DNA of 64,000 bases from Solibacillus sp. FSL R7-0668 (lineage in GTDB: Bacteria; Bacillota; Bacilli; Bacillales_A; Planococcaceae). Positions 26,751 to 35,577 of this stretch are shown here, piece by piece; position 1 is the first letter of the stretch; each line of letters starts with the position of its first letter. The DNA lies in NCBI RefSeq assembly GCF_038006205.1, contig NZ_JBBOUU010000001.1:2606001-2670000 (forward strand). The letters are read 5' to 3'. The position numbers and the translations under genes were made by a program. The notes beneath the pieces were generated by a model. It saw nothing but the letters and a program-made list of their open reading frames with translations, made no database searches and was not told where the DNA came from.

Positions 26751-27419
26751 TTGAAAAAATTAGTACAGGATGAAGCAAATTACTATATTAGCAAATACCC
26801 CATTTCACATTTCTTTTCATTTGATATTACCCCATATATCCATGTCTATGAATTTGAAAAAGGAGAGTATATATTCCAGGAGCAATCCTACCCCGAAGCG
26901 CTGTTCTACATGGTTGAAGGCAAGGCAAAGCTCTATATTACCCATAAAAACGGCAAAATTTCGTTAATTGAATTTTTAACTTCCCCGATGTTTATGGGTG
27001 AAATCGAATTATTAAACGAAGCACGCTACTCAAAAGGTATACAGACGGTGACGCAAACTATTTGTCTTGCGATTCATTTCCGAGATGTAAAGGACAAGCT
27101 ACTCGCCGATCCAGTGTTTTTAAAAATGCTTTGTTTGTTTTTAAGCACCAAAACGATGAATATGACGACTCGATATACGCAAAACCAAGCCTATCCGCTA
27201 GAAAATCGACTCGCCTCTTTTATATTGCTCACTTCTGACAATGAGTTTTACAAAGAAAAACATACCGAGGTGTGCGAATACTTAGGCGTATCTTACCGTC
27301 ATTTACTATTTGTCCTCGCCAAGTTTACAGAGGCTGGCTATTTAACAAAGCATAATCGTGGCTATCTTATAAATGACCGAGAACAACTCGAGCAATTAGC
27401 AGCTGAAATCCAGTACTAA
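26751..27419 (+). CDS. Crp/Fnr family transcriptional regulator, YeiL-like
   Basis: A 222-residue regulator with an N-terminal cyclic-nucleotide-binding-type beta barrel (about 30-130: GEYIFQEQSYPEALFYMVEGKAKLY) and a C-terminal winged helix (VCEYLGVSYRHLLFVLAKFTEAGYL near 180). There is no Fnr-type cysteine cluster. The TTG start has TTAGGAG about a dozen bases upstream. It resembles the YeiL group; its ligand is unknown. The neighbouring divergent MFS gene is a plausible target. Confidence 0.8.
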   Translation: MKKLVQDEANYYISKYPISHFFSFDITPYIHVYEFEKGEYIFQEQSYPEALFYMVEGKAKLYITHKNGKISLIEFLTSPMFMGEIELLNEARYSKGIQTVTQTICLAIHFRDVKDKLLADPVFLKMLCLFLSTKTMNMTTRYTQNQAYPLENRLASFILLTSDNEFYKEKHTEVCEYLGVSYRHLLFVLAKFTEAGYLTKHNRGYLINDREQLEQLAAEIQY

Positions 27420-27470
27420 AAAAATCCAGTAATCCCCTCTGTTTCACTTGGGAGAAATTACTGGATTTAA
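27420..27470. terminator. terminator between the Crp/Fnr gene and recD2
   Basis: AAATCCAGTAAT (27422-27433) and ATTACTGGATTT (27457-27468) pair perfectly over 12 bp. On the minus strand eight T residues follow, so it chiefly ends recD2; on the plus strand the tail is poor. Confidence 0.75.
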
Positions 27471-27489
27471 TACATAAGTTATTTTCATT

Positions 27490-29994
27490 CTACTCATTAA
27501 AATCATATGGTGAAATACCGTCCATGCCAATTAACGGATGGATGTAGGGTGCTGTTTCCACCGTTAAATTGGTTGGCAATGTTTCACCGATTTTATGTGA
27601 ATCTACTGTATTCAATAATCCAAGCTGCTCTGTAGCAGGCTGCTTTGGTGCTTGCTGCTGCGTACTTTCCGAAACGGCTATTGGCTTTTCTTGCGTCACC
27701 ACCGCTTCAGCCTCTGTCGTTAACGCTGGATTTAAACGTGCCTTTAATGTTGTGAAGCGCTGCAAATCATCGGTTGTTGCTAATCCTTTTGCAAGGACAT
27801 CGGGTTCGCCACATAAGATTAAAAAGTTTTTTGCCCGTGTAATCCCTGTGTACAGCAAATTACGTCGTAGCATTTTTGAATAGCCACGCACCACTGGCAT
27901 AATGACCGTCTGGAATTCCGAGCCCTGAGATTTATGAATGGAACAGCAATAAGCGAGTGTAATTTGATTTAAATCAGGGCGCTGATAGGTTACTTCAATG
28001 CCATCATAGGAAACGACAAGTAAATCCTGTTTTTCTACCGTCTCCTTGGCACGAATAATGGCAATGACTTCCCCCATATCTCCATTAAAGACATTGTTTT
28101 CAGGCTGATTGACGAGCTGTAGCACTTTATCGCCAATACGGTAAATCGTATCCCCAAAGACGAGTTCTTTTCGGGTACCATCGTTTGGATTAACAAGTTC
28201 CTGAATTTCTTTATTTAAATTATCAATTCCAGCAGGTCCTCGATACATAGGCGCGAGTACTTGAATATCACGAATGGCCTGGCCTTTTGACATGGCCCCC
28301 TTCACAACTTGTGTGACGACACTTGTTACTTGGCCTGCTGCGGCTTGAATAAACGAACGGTCCGAAGTTTTCGCCGTTAATGTTTCAGGTACAATACCTT
28401 TTTTAATTTGATGGGCCATTTCGATAATCGTGGACCCCTCCGCTTGACGATAAACATCGGTTAATTCGACGATCGGAATCTGCTGTGAACCTAGCAAGTC
28501 CTTTAATACTTGACCCGGTCCTACAGGAGGGAGCTGGTCCTGGTCGCCCACAAACACTACTTGTACATCTTCATGCAATGCTTTTAATAGCTGATGTGCT
28601 AGCCATGTATCGACCATCGACATTTCATCAATAATAATGAGTCGTCCCACTACTTCACGTTCGGTTTCTTCACCCTTTTCCTGCCCGTTAAAGCCAAGTA
28701 ACCGGTGGATGGTCATCGCAGGTAGACCTGTTGATTCGGCTAATCGCTTGGCTGCGCGTCCAGTTGGGGCTGCTAGAACAATGGGAAATGGCTCGTCCTT
28801 TTCCACATAGGTTTTCGGATCCAACGACAAACCATGCAATTCGGCATAGACTTCCACGATTCCACGCACAACGGTTGTCTTCCCTGTACCTGGCCCACCA
28901 GTTAAAATCATGACGGCTGAATTAAGCGCCGTTTCAATTGCCTGTGCTTGTGTTGGTGCGTAGGTTACCTCGTACTGCTCCTCGATATTACCGATTGCTT
29001 TTCGGATTTCGTCACGAGAAAAATTTTGTGCTTGTTTATTTTTTTCTTTTAGCTCATTTATTTTACTCGCAATTCCTACCTCACTAAAATAGAGCGAGGG
29101 CAAATACAGGCGCGTTTCTTCACCGCAAATTTTGGATTCCTCTCGCATTTCAATTGCGGCTTGGGAAATCGCCTCATACGGAATTTCAATGCGCTGACTT
29201 TGCTCCAGCATCGACTTTACTTGAGGCAGCACGATTTCAGCGTCTAAATAGACATGCCCTTCCGATAAAGACGCTGCTGTTAGCACATGAAAAATCCCGG
29301 CTTTAATTCGGTCTGGATGATTCCCTGTAATGCCAAGCTTCCCACCAAGCTCATCCGCGCGAATAAACCCTACACCATCTACTTCCTCGATAAGACGGTA
29401 AGGATTTTCGGTTAAGAGCGTAATCGTTTCCTCACGATACGCTTGGTAAATTTTCATCCCCAGCTGTGGACCAAATCCCCACTCATTCAGACGTACCATG
29501 ACGCGCTCTAAGCCAAGGTTTTCTTCGATGGTTTGGCGAATATGCAATTTTTTTTCTGCCGTTAAACGTGGTACCACATCGAGTGCGGATGGATCTTCTA
29601 AAATGATCGTCAATGCATCAAGGCCAAGCTTTTTAACAATTGTCTCCGCTGTTTTGCGTCCAATTCCTGTAAATAAATCGCTCGATAAATAATGCACGAT
29701 CCCTTGCTCTGTTGTTGGCACTTCTTTTTCAAAAGTATCAATTTGAAATTGCATCCCGTATTTTGGATGTGTTTTCATTTGCCCTGTAAAACGGTAGAGC
29801 TCATCCTCCGCTAATTTTGGAAAATAGCCAACAATAATGATTTCTTTTTCTTCATGTTGAATATTGGTTTCTTGAATTTTGACACGAACAATGGAGTACA
29901 TATTCGTTGCATTATGAAAAATTGTTACGATTGGGCGACCTAGAATAAAATTTTTATTTAAGTCGAACAAATTGAGATTTTCCGCCATTTCCAT
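27490..29994 (-). CDS. recD2: RecD2 ATP-dependent DNA helicase
   Basis: RecD2 is a 5'-3' superfamily 1B helicase of bacteria lacking RecBCD, involved in fork and repair functions. The protein of about 834 residues has an N-terminal OB-like domain, helix-hairpin-helix motifs (LFTGIGRKTAETI, EVDGVGFIRAD), Walker A GGPGTGKTT near 363, the Walker B IIIDEMSMVD, and the C-terminal KSQGSE helicase motif. The start site (29994) has only a weak ribosome-binding site; 29988 is possible. Confidence 0.93.
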   Translation of the reverse strand: MEMAENLNLFDLNKNFILGRPIVTIFHNATNMYSIVRVKIQETNIQHEEKEIIIVGYFPKLAEDELYRFTGQMKTHPKYGMQFQIDTFEKEVPTTEQGIVHYLSSDLFTGIGRKTAETIVKKLGLDALTIILEDPSALDVVPRLTAEKKLHIRQTIEENLGLERVMVRLNEWGFGPQLGMKIYQAYREETITLLTENPYRLIEEVDGVGFIRADELGGKLGITGNHPDRIKAGIFHVLTAASLSEGHVYLDAEIVLPQVKSMLEQSQRIEIPYEAISQAAIEMREESKICGEETRLYLPSLYFSEVGIASKINELKEKNKQAQNFSRDEIRKAIGNIEEQYEVTYAPTQAQAIETALNSAVMILTGGPGTGKTTVVRGIVEVYAELHGLSLDPKTYVEKDEPFPIVLAAPTGRAAKRLAESTGLPAMTIHRLLGFNGQEKGEETEREVVGRLIIIDEMSMVDTWLAHQLLKALHEDVQVVFVGDQDQLPPVGPGQVLKDLLGSQQIPIVELTDVYRQAEGSTIIEMAHQIKKGIVPETLTAKTSDRSFIQAAAGQVTSVVTQVVKGAMSKGQAIRDIQVLAPMYRGPAGIDNLNKEIQELVNPNDGTRKELVFGDTIYRIGDKVLQLVNQPENNVFNGDMGEVIAIIRAKETVEKQDLLVVSYDGIEVTYQRPDLNQITLAYCCSIHKSQGSEFQTVIMPVVRGYSKMLRRNLLYTGITRAKNFLILCGEPDVLAKGLATTDDLQRFTTLKARLNPALTTEAEAVVTQEKPIAVSESTQQQAPKQPATEQLGLLNTVDSHKIGETLPTNLTVETAPYIHPLIGMDGISPYDFNE

Positions 29995-30152
29995 GCCACA
30001 CTTTCTTTTTTCTTCGTATCGCCATTTTATCATATGATGCCTAGACTGTCTTAGCTATTACTACATCTACAATACGTCTGATTTTTCTATTAATTTCATG
30101 TAGTAAAGTGTTATGATAGAACATATTGAACGAAAGAAAAGGTAGTGATGAT

Positions 30153-30905
30153 ATGCAATTTAGACCATGTATTGACTTACATGATGGCAAAGTCAAACAA
30201 ATCGTCGGCAGCACGCTCGGCTATGAAGACAAAGAAGTTGTCGAAAATTTTACATCAGCGCATGATTCCTCGTATTATGCATCATTATTCCAGCAAAACA
30301 AATTGACGGGTGGGCATGTTATTATGCTTGGTCCTGGCAATGAAGATGCGGCCATTCGCGCATTACAAGCCTATCCAAACGGCTTGCAAATTGGCGGCGG
30401 CATTACAGCAGACAATGCGACAAAATATATTGAAGCTGGTGCATCCCATGTCATCGTAACCTCTTATATTTTCCATGATGGAATATTAGATAGTGAACGT
30501 CTTGAAAAATTAGTACAGGCTGTTGGCAAAGAAAAATTAGTCCTTGATTTAAGCTGTCGCAAACGAGATGATAAATGGTTTGTTGTAACAGACAAATGGA
30601 CAAAATTTAGTGATTTTGAAGTAAATGCCACGTCCATTCAACAAATCGAAAACTATTGTGATGAATTATTGATCCATGCAGTTGACGTGGAAGGCAAAAG
30701 AAGTGGGATGCAGGAGGAGCTTGTTCGCGATTTAGCGCAGTGGACCTCGATTCCAACAACGTATGCAGGTGGTGTCCGTTCGCTTGAGGATCTAAAAAAA
30801 TTCGAAAAGATTGCTAACGGGAAACTACATGTCACCATCGGCAGTGCTTTATCCATATTTGGTGGCGATTTAGATTTCCAAAAAGTTGTGGCGTATTGTG
30901 AATAA
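30153..30905 (+). CDS. hisA: eukaryotic-type HisA (ProFAR isomerase)
   Basis: A 250-residue phosphoribosylformimino-AICAR ribotide isomerase-like TIM barrel. Its pattern matches the eukaryotic HIS6 type, not usual bacterial HisA: CIDLHDGKVKQIVGGTL-like start, SSYYASL, HVIMLGPGN, LQIGGGI, SHVIVTSYIF, LVLDLSCRK, LIHAVDVEG and TYAGGVRS. The first-strand and mid-barrel aspartates (D8 and the Asp in HAVDVEG) are present. The start at 30153 has AAAAGG ten bases upstream. No other his gene lies in the window. Function is inferred from the family; a divergent role is possible. Confidence 0.85.
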   Translation: MQFRPCIDLHDGKVKQIVGSTLGYEDKEVVENFTSAHDSSYYASLFQQNKLTGGHVIMLGPGNEDAAIRALQAYPNGLQIGGGITADNATKYIEAGASHVIVTSYIFHDGILDSERLEKLVQAVGKEKLVLDLSCRKRDDKWFVVTDKWTKFSDFEVNATSIQQIENYCDELLIHAVDVEGKRSGMQEELVRDLAQWTSIPTTYAGGVRSLEDLKKFEKIANGKLHVTIGSALSIFGGDLDFQKVVAYCE

Positions 30906-30908
30906 TAA

Positions 30909-30945
30909 GAAAAACGACGAGCCATCATATGCTCGTCGTTTTTTT
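30909..30945. terminator. bidirectional terminator after hisA
   Basis: AACGACGAGC (30913-30922) and GCTCGTCGTT (30931-30940) form a perfect ten-base stem with T and A runs on both sides. It serves hisA and the convergent catalase gene, whose stop codon overlaps the T-run. Confidence 0.88.
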
Positions 30946-31837
30946 ATAAATTCCACATTAACCTTTTGGCAATCATTTGATATTCTTCAGGACCAATGCC
31001 CGGTGCAAATTCTTCAGGTAATTCATGTAAATCCGGAATTTTCGCTCCCTTTGGTGTGCCCTCCTCCACAATGAGCGGCGCGTTCGTCATTGGATGCGTA
31101 CCTTTCCAAATCTTATCAATATCTTTATAATCCCCCACATAATTCCACGTAAACAGCACATTGCCATAACCGCGCTCTTCATATTTCCTCGCCTGATCAA
31201 ACACATGATTATCAAGGCTTGGGATTGGTAGCATTCTCGTGACATCGAGTCCTGTCGCCATTTCGAGCGCTTTGGCATACGCCACGACATGAACCCCACC
31301 ACGCACAAGTAAATACCCAATCATTTCCCGCGCAGTTGGATGATCGGTCATCTCAAACACACGCATTTTATGAGTACGCGCTCCGCATTCTAAGAAAAAG
31401 TTATGCAGTAAATCGAGCACTAAATTCCCACTAGAAAACACATTTTCCCCCGTCCAAGGCTTCCCCATCGAATCCACTGGTAAAGACGTTTGTGCAGCAG
31501 CAATAAAACTTTGTGTATTCCGCATGTTTTTTGCATTTTGCAATGGCGCCACATTCGGTACACCTGAAAATGAGCTATCTTTATGGAGTAAATTAATCGT
31601 ATTGGCGACAAGCTCTACGTGACCAAACTCCTCTGCCGTAATACTTGCCACTAAATCATAAAATGGCTTTAGCTTCTTTTTACCACGGAAATTAAACGAT
31701 TGATACATATAATTATTCAGTGTCGACATTTCACCAAATTTGCCACCTAACAATTCCTGAACCGCACTTGCTGCATTGGCATCGCCATATTCAACTTGCG
31801 GCAACTCAATTAATAAACGATTAACACGTTGAAACAA
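30944..31837 (-). CDS. manganese catalase family protein
   Basis: A protein of about 297 residues of the manganese (non-heme) catalase family, which removes hydrogen peroxide with a di-manganese centre; members also occur in spore coats. Candidate ligands lie in AEEFGHVEL, FLECGARTHKM and GGVHVVAY, with an early Glu in GKFGEMSTLNNY. The ATG at 31846 is only one base from AGGAGGG, so TTG at 31837 (ten bases away) is preferred and gives a more typical N terminus. It is downstream of a YuzF-like gene. Confidence 0.87.
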   Translation of the reverse strand: MFQRVNRLLIELPQVEYGDANAASAVQELLGGKFGEMSTLNNYMYQSFNFRGKKKLKPFYDLVASITAEEFGHVELVANTINLLHKDSSFSGVPNVAPLQNAKNMRNTQSFIAAAQTSLPVDSMGKPWTGENVFSSGNLVLDLLHNFFLECGARTHKMRVFEMTDHPTAREMIGYLLVRGGVHVVAYAKALEMATGLDVTRMLPIPSLDNHVFDQARKYEERGYGNVLFTWNYVGDYKDIDKIWKGTHPMTNAPLIVEEGTPKGAKIPDLHELPEEFAPGIGPEEYQMIAKRLMWNL

Positions 31838-31892
31838 ACTCAGCATCCCTCCTACTCAACAAAGCATATGCCGGTAGAAGTCGCGCTAGACC

Positions 31893-32114
31893 TTAGTCTT
31901 TGTGATTTACAAACGGCGTAATCCACACAATTTGATCAATGCGAATGTAAAAAGGGGTACGGCATACATCTAGTATAATATAATCTGGGCAAACTGCTGC
32001 TAAAACACCTTGCTGTACATGATTACCCGTTTGCTGTACAGCGACCATTTGCCCTAAATAATGCTGAATGGCTTCCAACCAATAGGCATTTGAATAATTA
32101 TTCATTTGAACCAA
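31893..32114 (-). CDS. YuzF/DUF2642-like small protein
   Basis: A 73-residue protein of the DUF2642/YuzF type, with a compact beta-rich pattern (VAVQQTGNHVQQGVLAAVCPDYIILD). Function is unknown. TTG at 32114 is favoured because AAAGGAG lies seven bases upstream; ATG at 32105 would be 16 away. Its ribosome-binding site is inside the descending arm of the hairpin that ends dtd. It is 47-56 bases ahead of the catalase gene, so probably one operon. Confidence 0.75.
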   Translation of the reverse strand: MVQMNNYSNAYWLEAIQHYLGQMVAVQQTGNHVQQGVLAAVCPDYIILDVCRTPFYIRIDQIVWITPFVNHKD

Positions 32115-32165
32115 AAAATCACTCCTTTAATTGCATACCCTACAATATGCATAAAAGGAGTGATT
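32111..32165 (-). terminator. relA-dtd terminator that buries the next gene's ribosome-binding site
   Basis: On the minus strand AATCACTCCTTT pairs perfectly with AAAGGAGTGATT (arms 32165-32146 and 32137-32117, with an additional TGCATA/TATGCA pairing). T6 follows. The AAAGGAG of the descending arm is the ribosome-binding site of the YuzF-like gene, so read-through RNA would hide it. Confidence 0.8.
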
Positions 32166-32168
32166 CGT
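32141..32168 (-). promoter_or_regulatory. possible sigma-K promoter of the yuzF-catalase operon
   Basis: CATATTGTA (32149-32141) fits the sigma-K -10 pattern CATANNNTA, and an AC lies 17 bases upstream (complement of 32167-32168). A transcript starting near 32135 would lack the ascending hairpin arm and expose the ribosome-binding site. This is inference from motif and geometry. Confidence 0.4.
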
Positions 32169-32175
32169 TCTTCAA

Positions 32176-32625
32176 TTATGATTTTACCTTCGATTCTATA
32201 ATTATCGTGACAGGACCATCATTGATCAGCGCTACATCCATCATTGCGCCAAAAACACCCGTTTCGACTTGTAGCCCGTGCGTTGTCAACTGTTTATTAA
32301 ATGCTTGCCATAACGGCTCAGCTTGCTCCGGACGTGCCGCTTCGACAAAGCTTGGACGCTTTCCTTTGCGTGTATCCGCATAGAGCGTAAATTGTGATAC
32401 CGATAAAATCGCGCCACCTACCTCATGGATTGCACGATTCATTTTGCCATCTTCGTCTTCCCAAATTCGCAAATCTGCAATTTTTTTGGCAACATATTGA
32501 ATATCCTCAAGCGTATCGCTATGTGTGATCCCAACTAATAACACATAGCCTTTATCAATCGCACCTGTAACTTGTCCATCCACGGTAACGGACGCTTGCT
32601 TTGAACGTTGTAATACTACTCGCAT
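32176..32625 (-). CDS. dtd: D-aminoacyl-tRNA deacylase
   Basis: Dtd removes D-amino acids (and glycine from tRNA-Ala) mischarged on tRNA. At 149 residues it has the signature motifs SQFTL near residue 77 and GPVTI near the C terminus, and begins [19 protein letters not shown] precedes the ATG. It follows relA by 18 bases, the usual Bacillus arrangement. Confidence 0.96.
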   Translation of the reverse strand: MRVVLQRSKQASVTVDGQVTGAIDKGYVLLVGITHSDTLEDIQYVAKKIADLRIWEDEDGKMNRAIHEVGGAILSVSQFTLYADTRKGKRPSFVEAARPEQAEPLWQAFNKQLTTHGLQVETGVFGAMMDVALINDGPVTIIIESKVKS

Positions 32626-32643
32626 TTATAACCCTTCAATCTA

Positions 32644-34839
32644 TTAATTAATGACGCGCTGTACCGAATAAATATCGGGCAGTTGCTTAATTTTTTCAAC
32701 CACTTTATGCAGTCCCGAAATATTCGAAATTGCAATTGTTAAATGAATCGTTGCAATTTTCTCGCGGTCAGCACGGCCTGTTACGGCTAAAATATTCGTC
32801 TTCGCTTCACTTACGGCATGCATGACATCATTTAATACCCCCGGACGATCAAACGCTGATATTTCAATATCTACTGGGTATTCCTTACGCATTTGAGTCG
32901 CGGCATTTTCCCATTCTACTTCAATTAAGCGTTCCACATTGCTGTCCTCTTGAATATTCGGACAATCTGCACGGTGCACCGATACACCACGACCTTTTGT
33001 AATAAAGCCAACAATTTCATCACCTGGCACTGGCGTACAGCAACGGGATAAACGAATGAGTAAATTATCGATACCTTTCACAATGACACCCGACTCCGTA
33101 CGCTTTTTCGGTGCACTGCTGTTCATATTTTTAACGATTTTTTCAAGCGCTTCTTCCTGTTCACGCTCTTTACGCATTTTTTCAGCAAGGCGATTGACAA
33201 TTTGCTGTGCCGTAATACCGCCTACCCCTACCGCTGCATATAAATCATCTTCATGTGTGTAATTGAATTTCTCAATAACACGCTTAATATTCTCTGATGT
33301 TAATACCACTTTAGCGTCAAACTCTTGTGCTTTTATTTCTTTATCAACAAGTTCTTTCCCCTTCACAACGCTTTCTTCACGTACATGCTTTTTAAAGAAC
33401 TGCTTTATTTTATTTTTCGCCTGTGAGCTTTGTGCAATTTTTATCCAATCTCGACTCGGTCCGAATGATTGTTTGGATGTTAGCACTTCAATGATATCAC
33501 CTGTTTTCAGTGGTGTATCAAGTGGTACCATTTTACCATTTACTTTGGCGCCAATCGTTTTATTGCCCACTTCTGAATGGACACGGTACGCAAAGTCGAT
33601 TGGGACAGAACCCGCTGGTAACTCAATGACGTCCCCTTTTGGCGAGAATACGTAGACCATATCAGAAAATAAATCAAATTTTAAAGACTCCATAAACTCC
33701 GCAGCGTTCGAGGATTCGTTTTGGAATTCTAAAATTTCGCGGAACCATGTTAATTTTTGGTCAATATTTTCGACATTTTGCTCCACTGTTCTTCCTTCTT
33801 TATAAGCCCAGTGCGCGGCGATACCGAATTCGGCAATTTTATGCATCTCTTTTGTGCGGATTTGCACTTCAAGTGGATCGCCATAGGGTCCGATAACCGT
33901 TGTATGCAATGACTGATATAAGTTTTGCTTCGGCATCGCAATATAATCTTTAAAACGACCAGGCATCGGCTTCCATAATGTATGGATAATTCCGATAACC
34001 GCGTAACAGTCTTTAATGCTATCTACTAGAATACGTACCGCCAGTAAATCATAAATTTCATTGAACTGCTTCTTTTGCAACACCATTTTACGGTAAATGC
34101 TATATAAATGCTTTGGACGGCCATACACATCGGCTTCGATCTCAACTTCTTCTAATTGGGAGTTGATTTCATCCATCACATTGTCTAAATAAGCTTCACG
34201 TTCATCACGTTTTTTCTTCATTAGACTAACAATACGGTAATATTGCTGCGGATTTAAATAACGTAGCGCTGTATCCTCAAGCTCCCATTTCACCTTCGAA
34301 ATTCCTAAGCGATGTGCCAATGGTGCAAAGATTTCCAACGTTTCTTGAGAAATGCGACGTTGCTTTTCTGCCGGTAAATGCTTTAACGTACGCATATTGT
34401 GCAGACGGTCCGCTAATTTAATTAAGATAACGCGAATATCCTGTGCCATTGCGACAACCATTTTTCGGTGATTTTCTGCTTGTTGTTCTTCTTTTGACAT
34501 ATATTTAATTTTTTCAAGCTTTGTTACGCCATCAACTAATTTTGCTACTTCTTCACTAAACTCGTTCACTAAGTCTTCACGAGTTACTTCTGTATCTTCT
34601 ACTACATCATGTAAAAAGCCTGCTGCGACTGTTGCTGGGTCCATTTGCAATTCTGCTAAAATGCCAGCTACTTGTACAGGGTGAATGATGTATGGTTCTC
34701 CAGAACTACGGAATTGCTCTTGATGCGCTTCCCTTGCTACCTCATACGCTTTTACAACAAAGGCAACATGTTCATCATTCATATAAGATTTGACGAGCTC
34801 GAAAACCTCTTCGGGCGCCATTATTTGTTCTTTCGCCAT
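32644..34839 (-). CDS. relA: bifunctional (p)ppGpp synthetase/hydrolase
   Basis: The long Rel protein makes and degrades the stringent-response alarmone. The 731-residue protein contains the HD hydrolase domain ([15 protein letters not shown] near 70), the synthetase domain ([11 protein letters not shown] near 265, [21 protein letters not shown] near 330), TGS ([12 protein letters not shown]), the conserved cysteine region [11 protein letters not shown], and a C-terminal ACT domain ([14 protein letters not shown]). The start at 34839 follows AAGGTGG by six bases. Confidence 0.96.
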   Translation of the reverse strand: MAKEQIMAPEEVFELVKSYMNDEHVAFVVKAYEVAREAHQEQFRSSGEPYIIHPVQVAGILAELQMDPATVAAGFLHDVVEDTEVTREDLVNEFSEEVAKLVDGVTKLEKIKYMSKEEQQAENHRKMVVAMAQDIRVILIKLADRLHNMRTLKHLPAEKQRRISQETLEIFAPLAHRLGISKVKWELEDTALRYLNPQQYYRIVSLMKKKRDEREAYLDNVMDEINSQLEEVEIEADVYGRPKHLYSIYRKMVLQKKQFNEIYDLLAVRILVDSIKDCYAVIGIIHTLWKPMPGRFKDYIAMPKQNLYQSLHTTVIGPYGDPLEVQIRTKEMHKIAEFGIAAHWAYKEGRTVEQNVENIDQKLTWFREILEFQNESSNAAEFMESLKFDLFSDMVYVFSPKGDVIELPAGSVPIDFAYRVHSEVGNKTIGAKVNGKMVPLDTPLKTGDIIEVLTSKQSFGPSRDWIKIAQSSQAKNKIKQFFKKHVREESVVKGKELVDKEIKAQEFDAKVVLTSENIKRVIEKFNYTHEDDLYAAVGVGGITAQQIVNRLAEKMRKEREQEEALEKIVKNMNSSAPKKRTESGVIVKGIDNLLIRLSRCCTPVPGDEIVGFITKGRGVSVHRADCPNIQEDSNVERLIEVEWENAATQMRKEYPVDIEISAFDRPGVLNDVMHAVSEAKTNILAVTGRADREKIATIHLTIAISNISGLHKVVEKIKQLPDIYSVQRVIN

Positions 34840-34884
34840 TTTTTGTCCACCTTGTTTCATATTTTCACGTTAAGTATAAATTCA

Positions 34885-34914
34885 ATTGTATAAAAAATGT
34901 CTAGCAAATGTAAA
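34885..34914 (-). promoter_or_regulatory. candidate promoter of relA-dtd
   Basis: TTTACA (34914-34909, five of six) and TACAAT (34890-34885, five of six) are separated by 18 bases on the minus strand, about 46 bases before the relA start. Confidence 0.55.
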
Positions 34915-35004
34915 GACACGTAGGCATTTAGTTTTGCAAAAACGAGAAATTTGTAGAATTGTTGAACAGGAATGGGGGGACATTCATTTGCAATATCCTC
35001 CATA

Positions 35005-35043
35005 AAGCAAAAGCTACCCTGCTTAACATGCACAAGGTAGCTT
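35005..35043 (-). terminator. apt terminator
   Basis: AAGCTACC (35011-35018) pairs with GGTAGCTT (35036-35043). On the minus strand the stem is followed by TTTTGCTTT. Confidence 0.7.
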
Positions 35044-35049
35044 GACTGA

Positions 35050-35562
35050 TTAATATTGAATTAACGTTTTAATCGGTACTTTGCTAATTTTTTCGCGGCC
35101 CTTTAATTCCTCTAGCTCAATAATGAATGCCGCACCAACAACAACACCGCCTAATTCCTCGATTAAGCGTACCGTTGCTTCCACAGTTCCGCCCGTTGCA
35201 AGTAAATCGTCACAGATTAATACTTTTTGACCTGGTTTTACAGCGTCTTTGTGCATTGTTAATGTGTCTGTTCCATATTCTAAGCCGTAATCAGCTGAGA
35301 TGACTTCACGTGGTAATTTACCTGGCTTACGCACCGGGGCAAAACCAATTTCTAATGCATATGCTACCGGGCATCCAATGATGAAACCGCGCGCTTCAGG
35401 ACCGACGATAATTTCTGCGCCCACTTCTTTTGCATAAGCAACGATTTGATCTGTCGCATATTTATAAGCTGGACCATTATCCATAATTGTCGTAATATCC
35501 TTAAAGCTGATTCCTTCTTTAGGCCAGTTTTCGACTGTTGTTACATATTGTTTTAAATCCAT
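35050..35562 (-). CDS. apt: adenine phosphoribosyltransferase
   Basis: Apt salvages adenine to AMP with PRPP. The 170-residue protein carries the PRPP-binding motif [13 protein letters not shown] near residue 117 and the [18 protein letters not shown] segment. GAGGAGG precedes the ATG. It lies between recJ and relA, the common Bacillales order, but its own terminator separates it from relA. Confidence 0.96.
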   Translation of the reverse strand: MDLKQYVTTVENWPKEGISFKDITTIMDNGPAYKYATDQIVAYAKEVGAEIIVGPEARGFIIGCPVAYALEIGFAPVRKPGKLPREVISADYGLEYGTDTLTMHKDAVKPGQKVLICDDLLATGGTVEATVRLIEELGGVVVGAAFIIELEELKGREKISKVPIKTLIQY

Positions 35563-35577
35563 TGTTCCTTGTCCTCC

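Noticed and set aside
34915-35010. Possible small RNA or gene between relA and apt
   Set aside because: The stretch holds only the upstream side of the relA promoter and the apt terminator; no open frame or extra structure.
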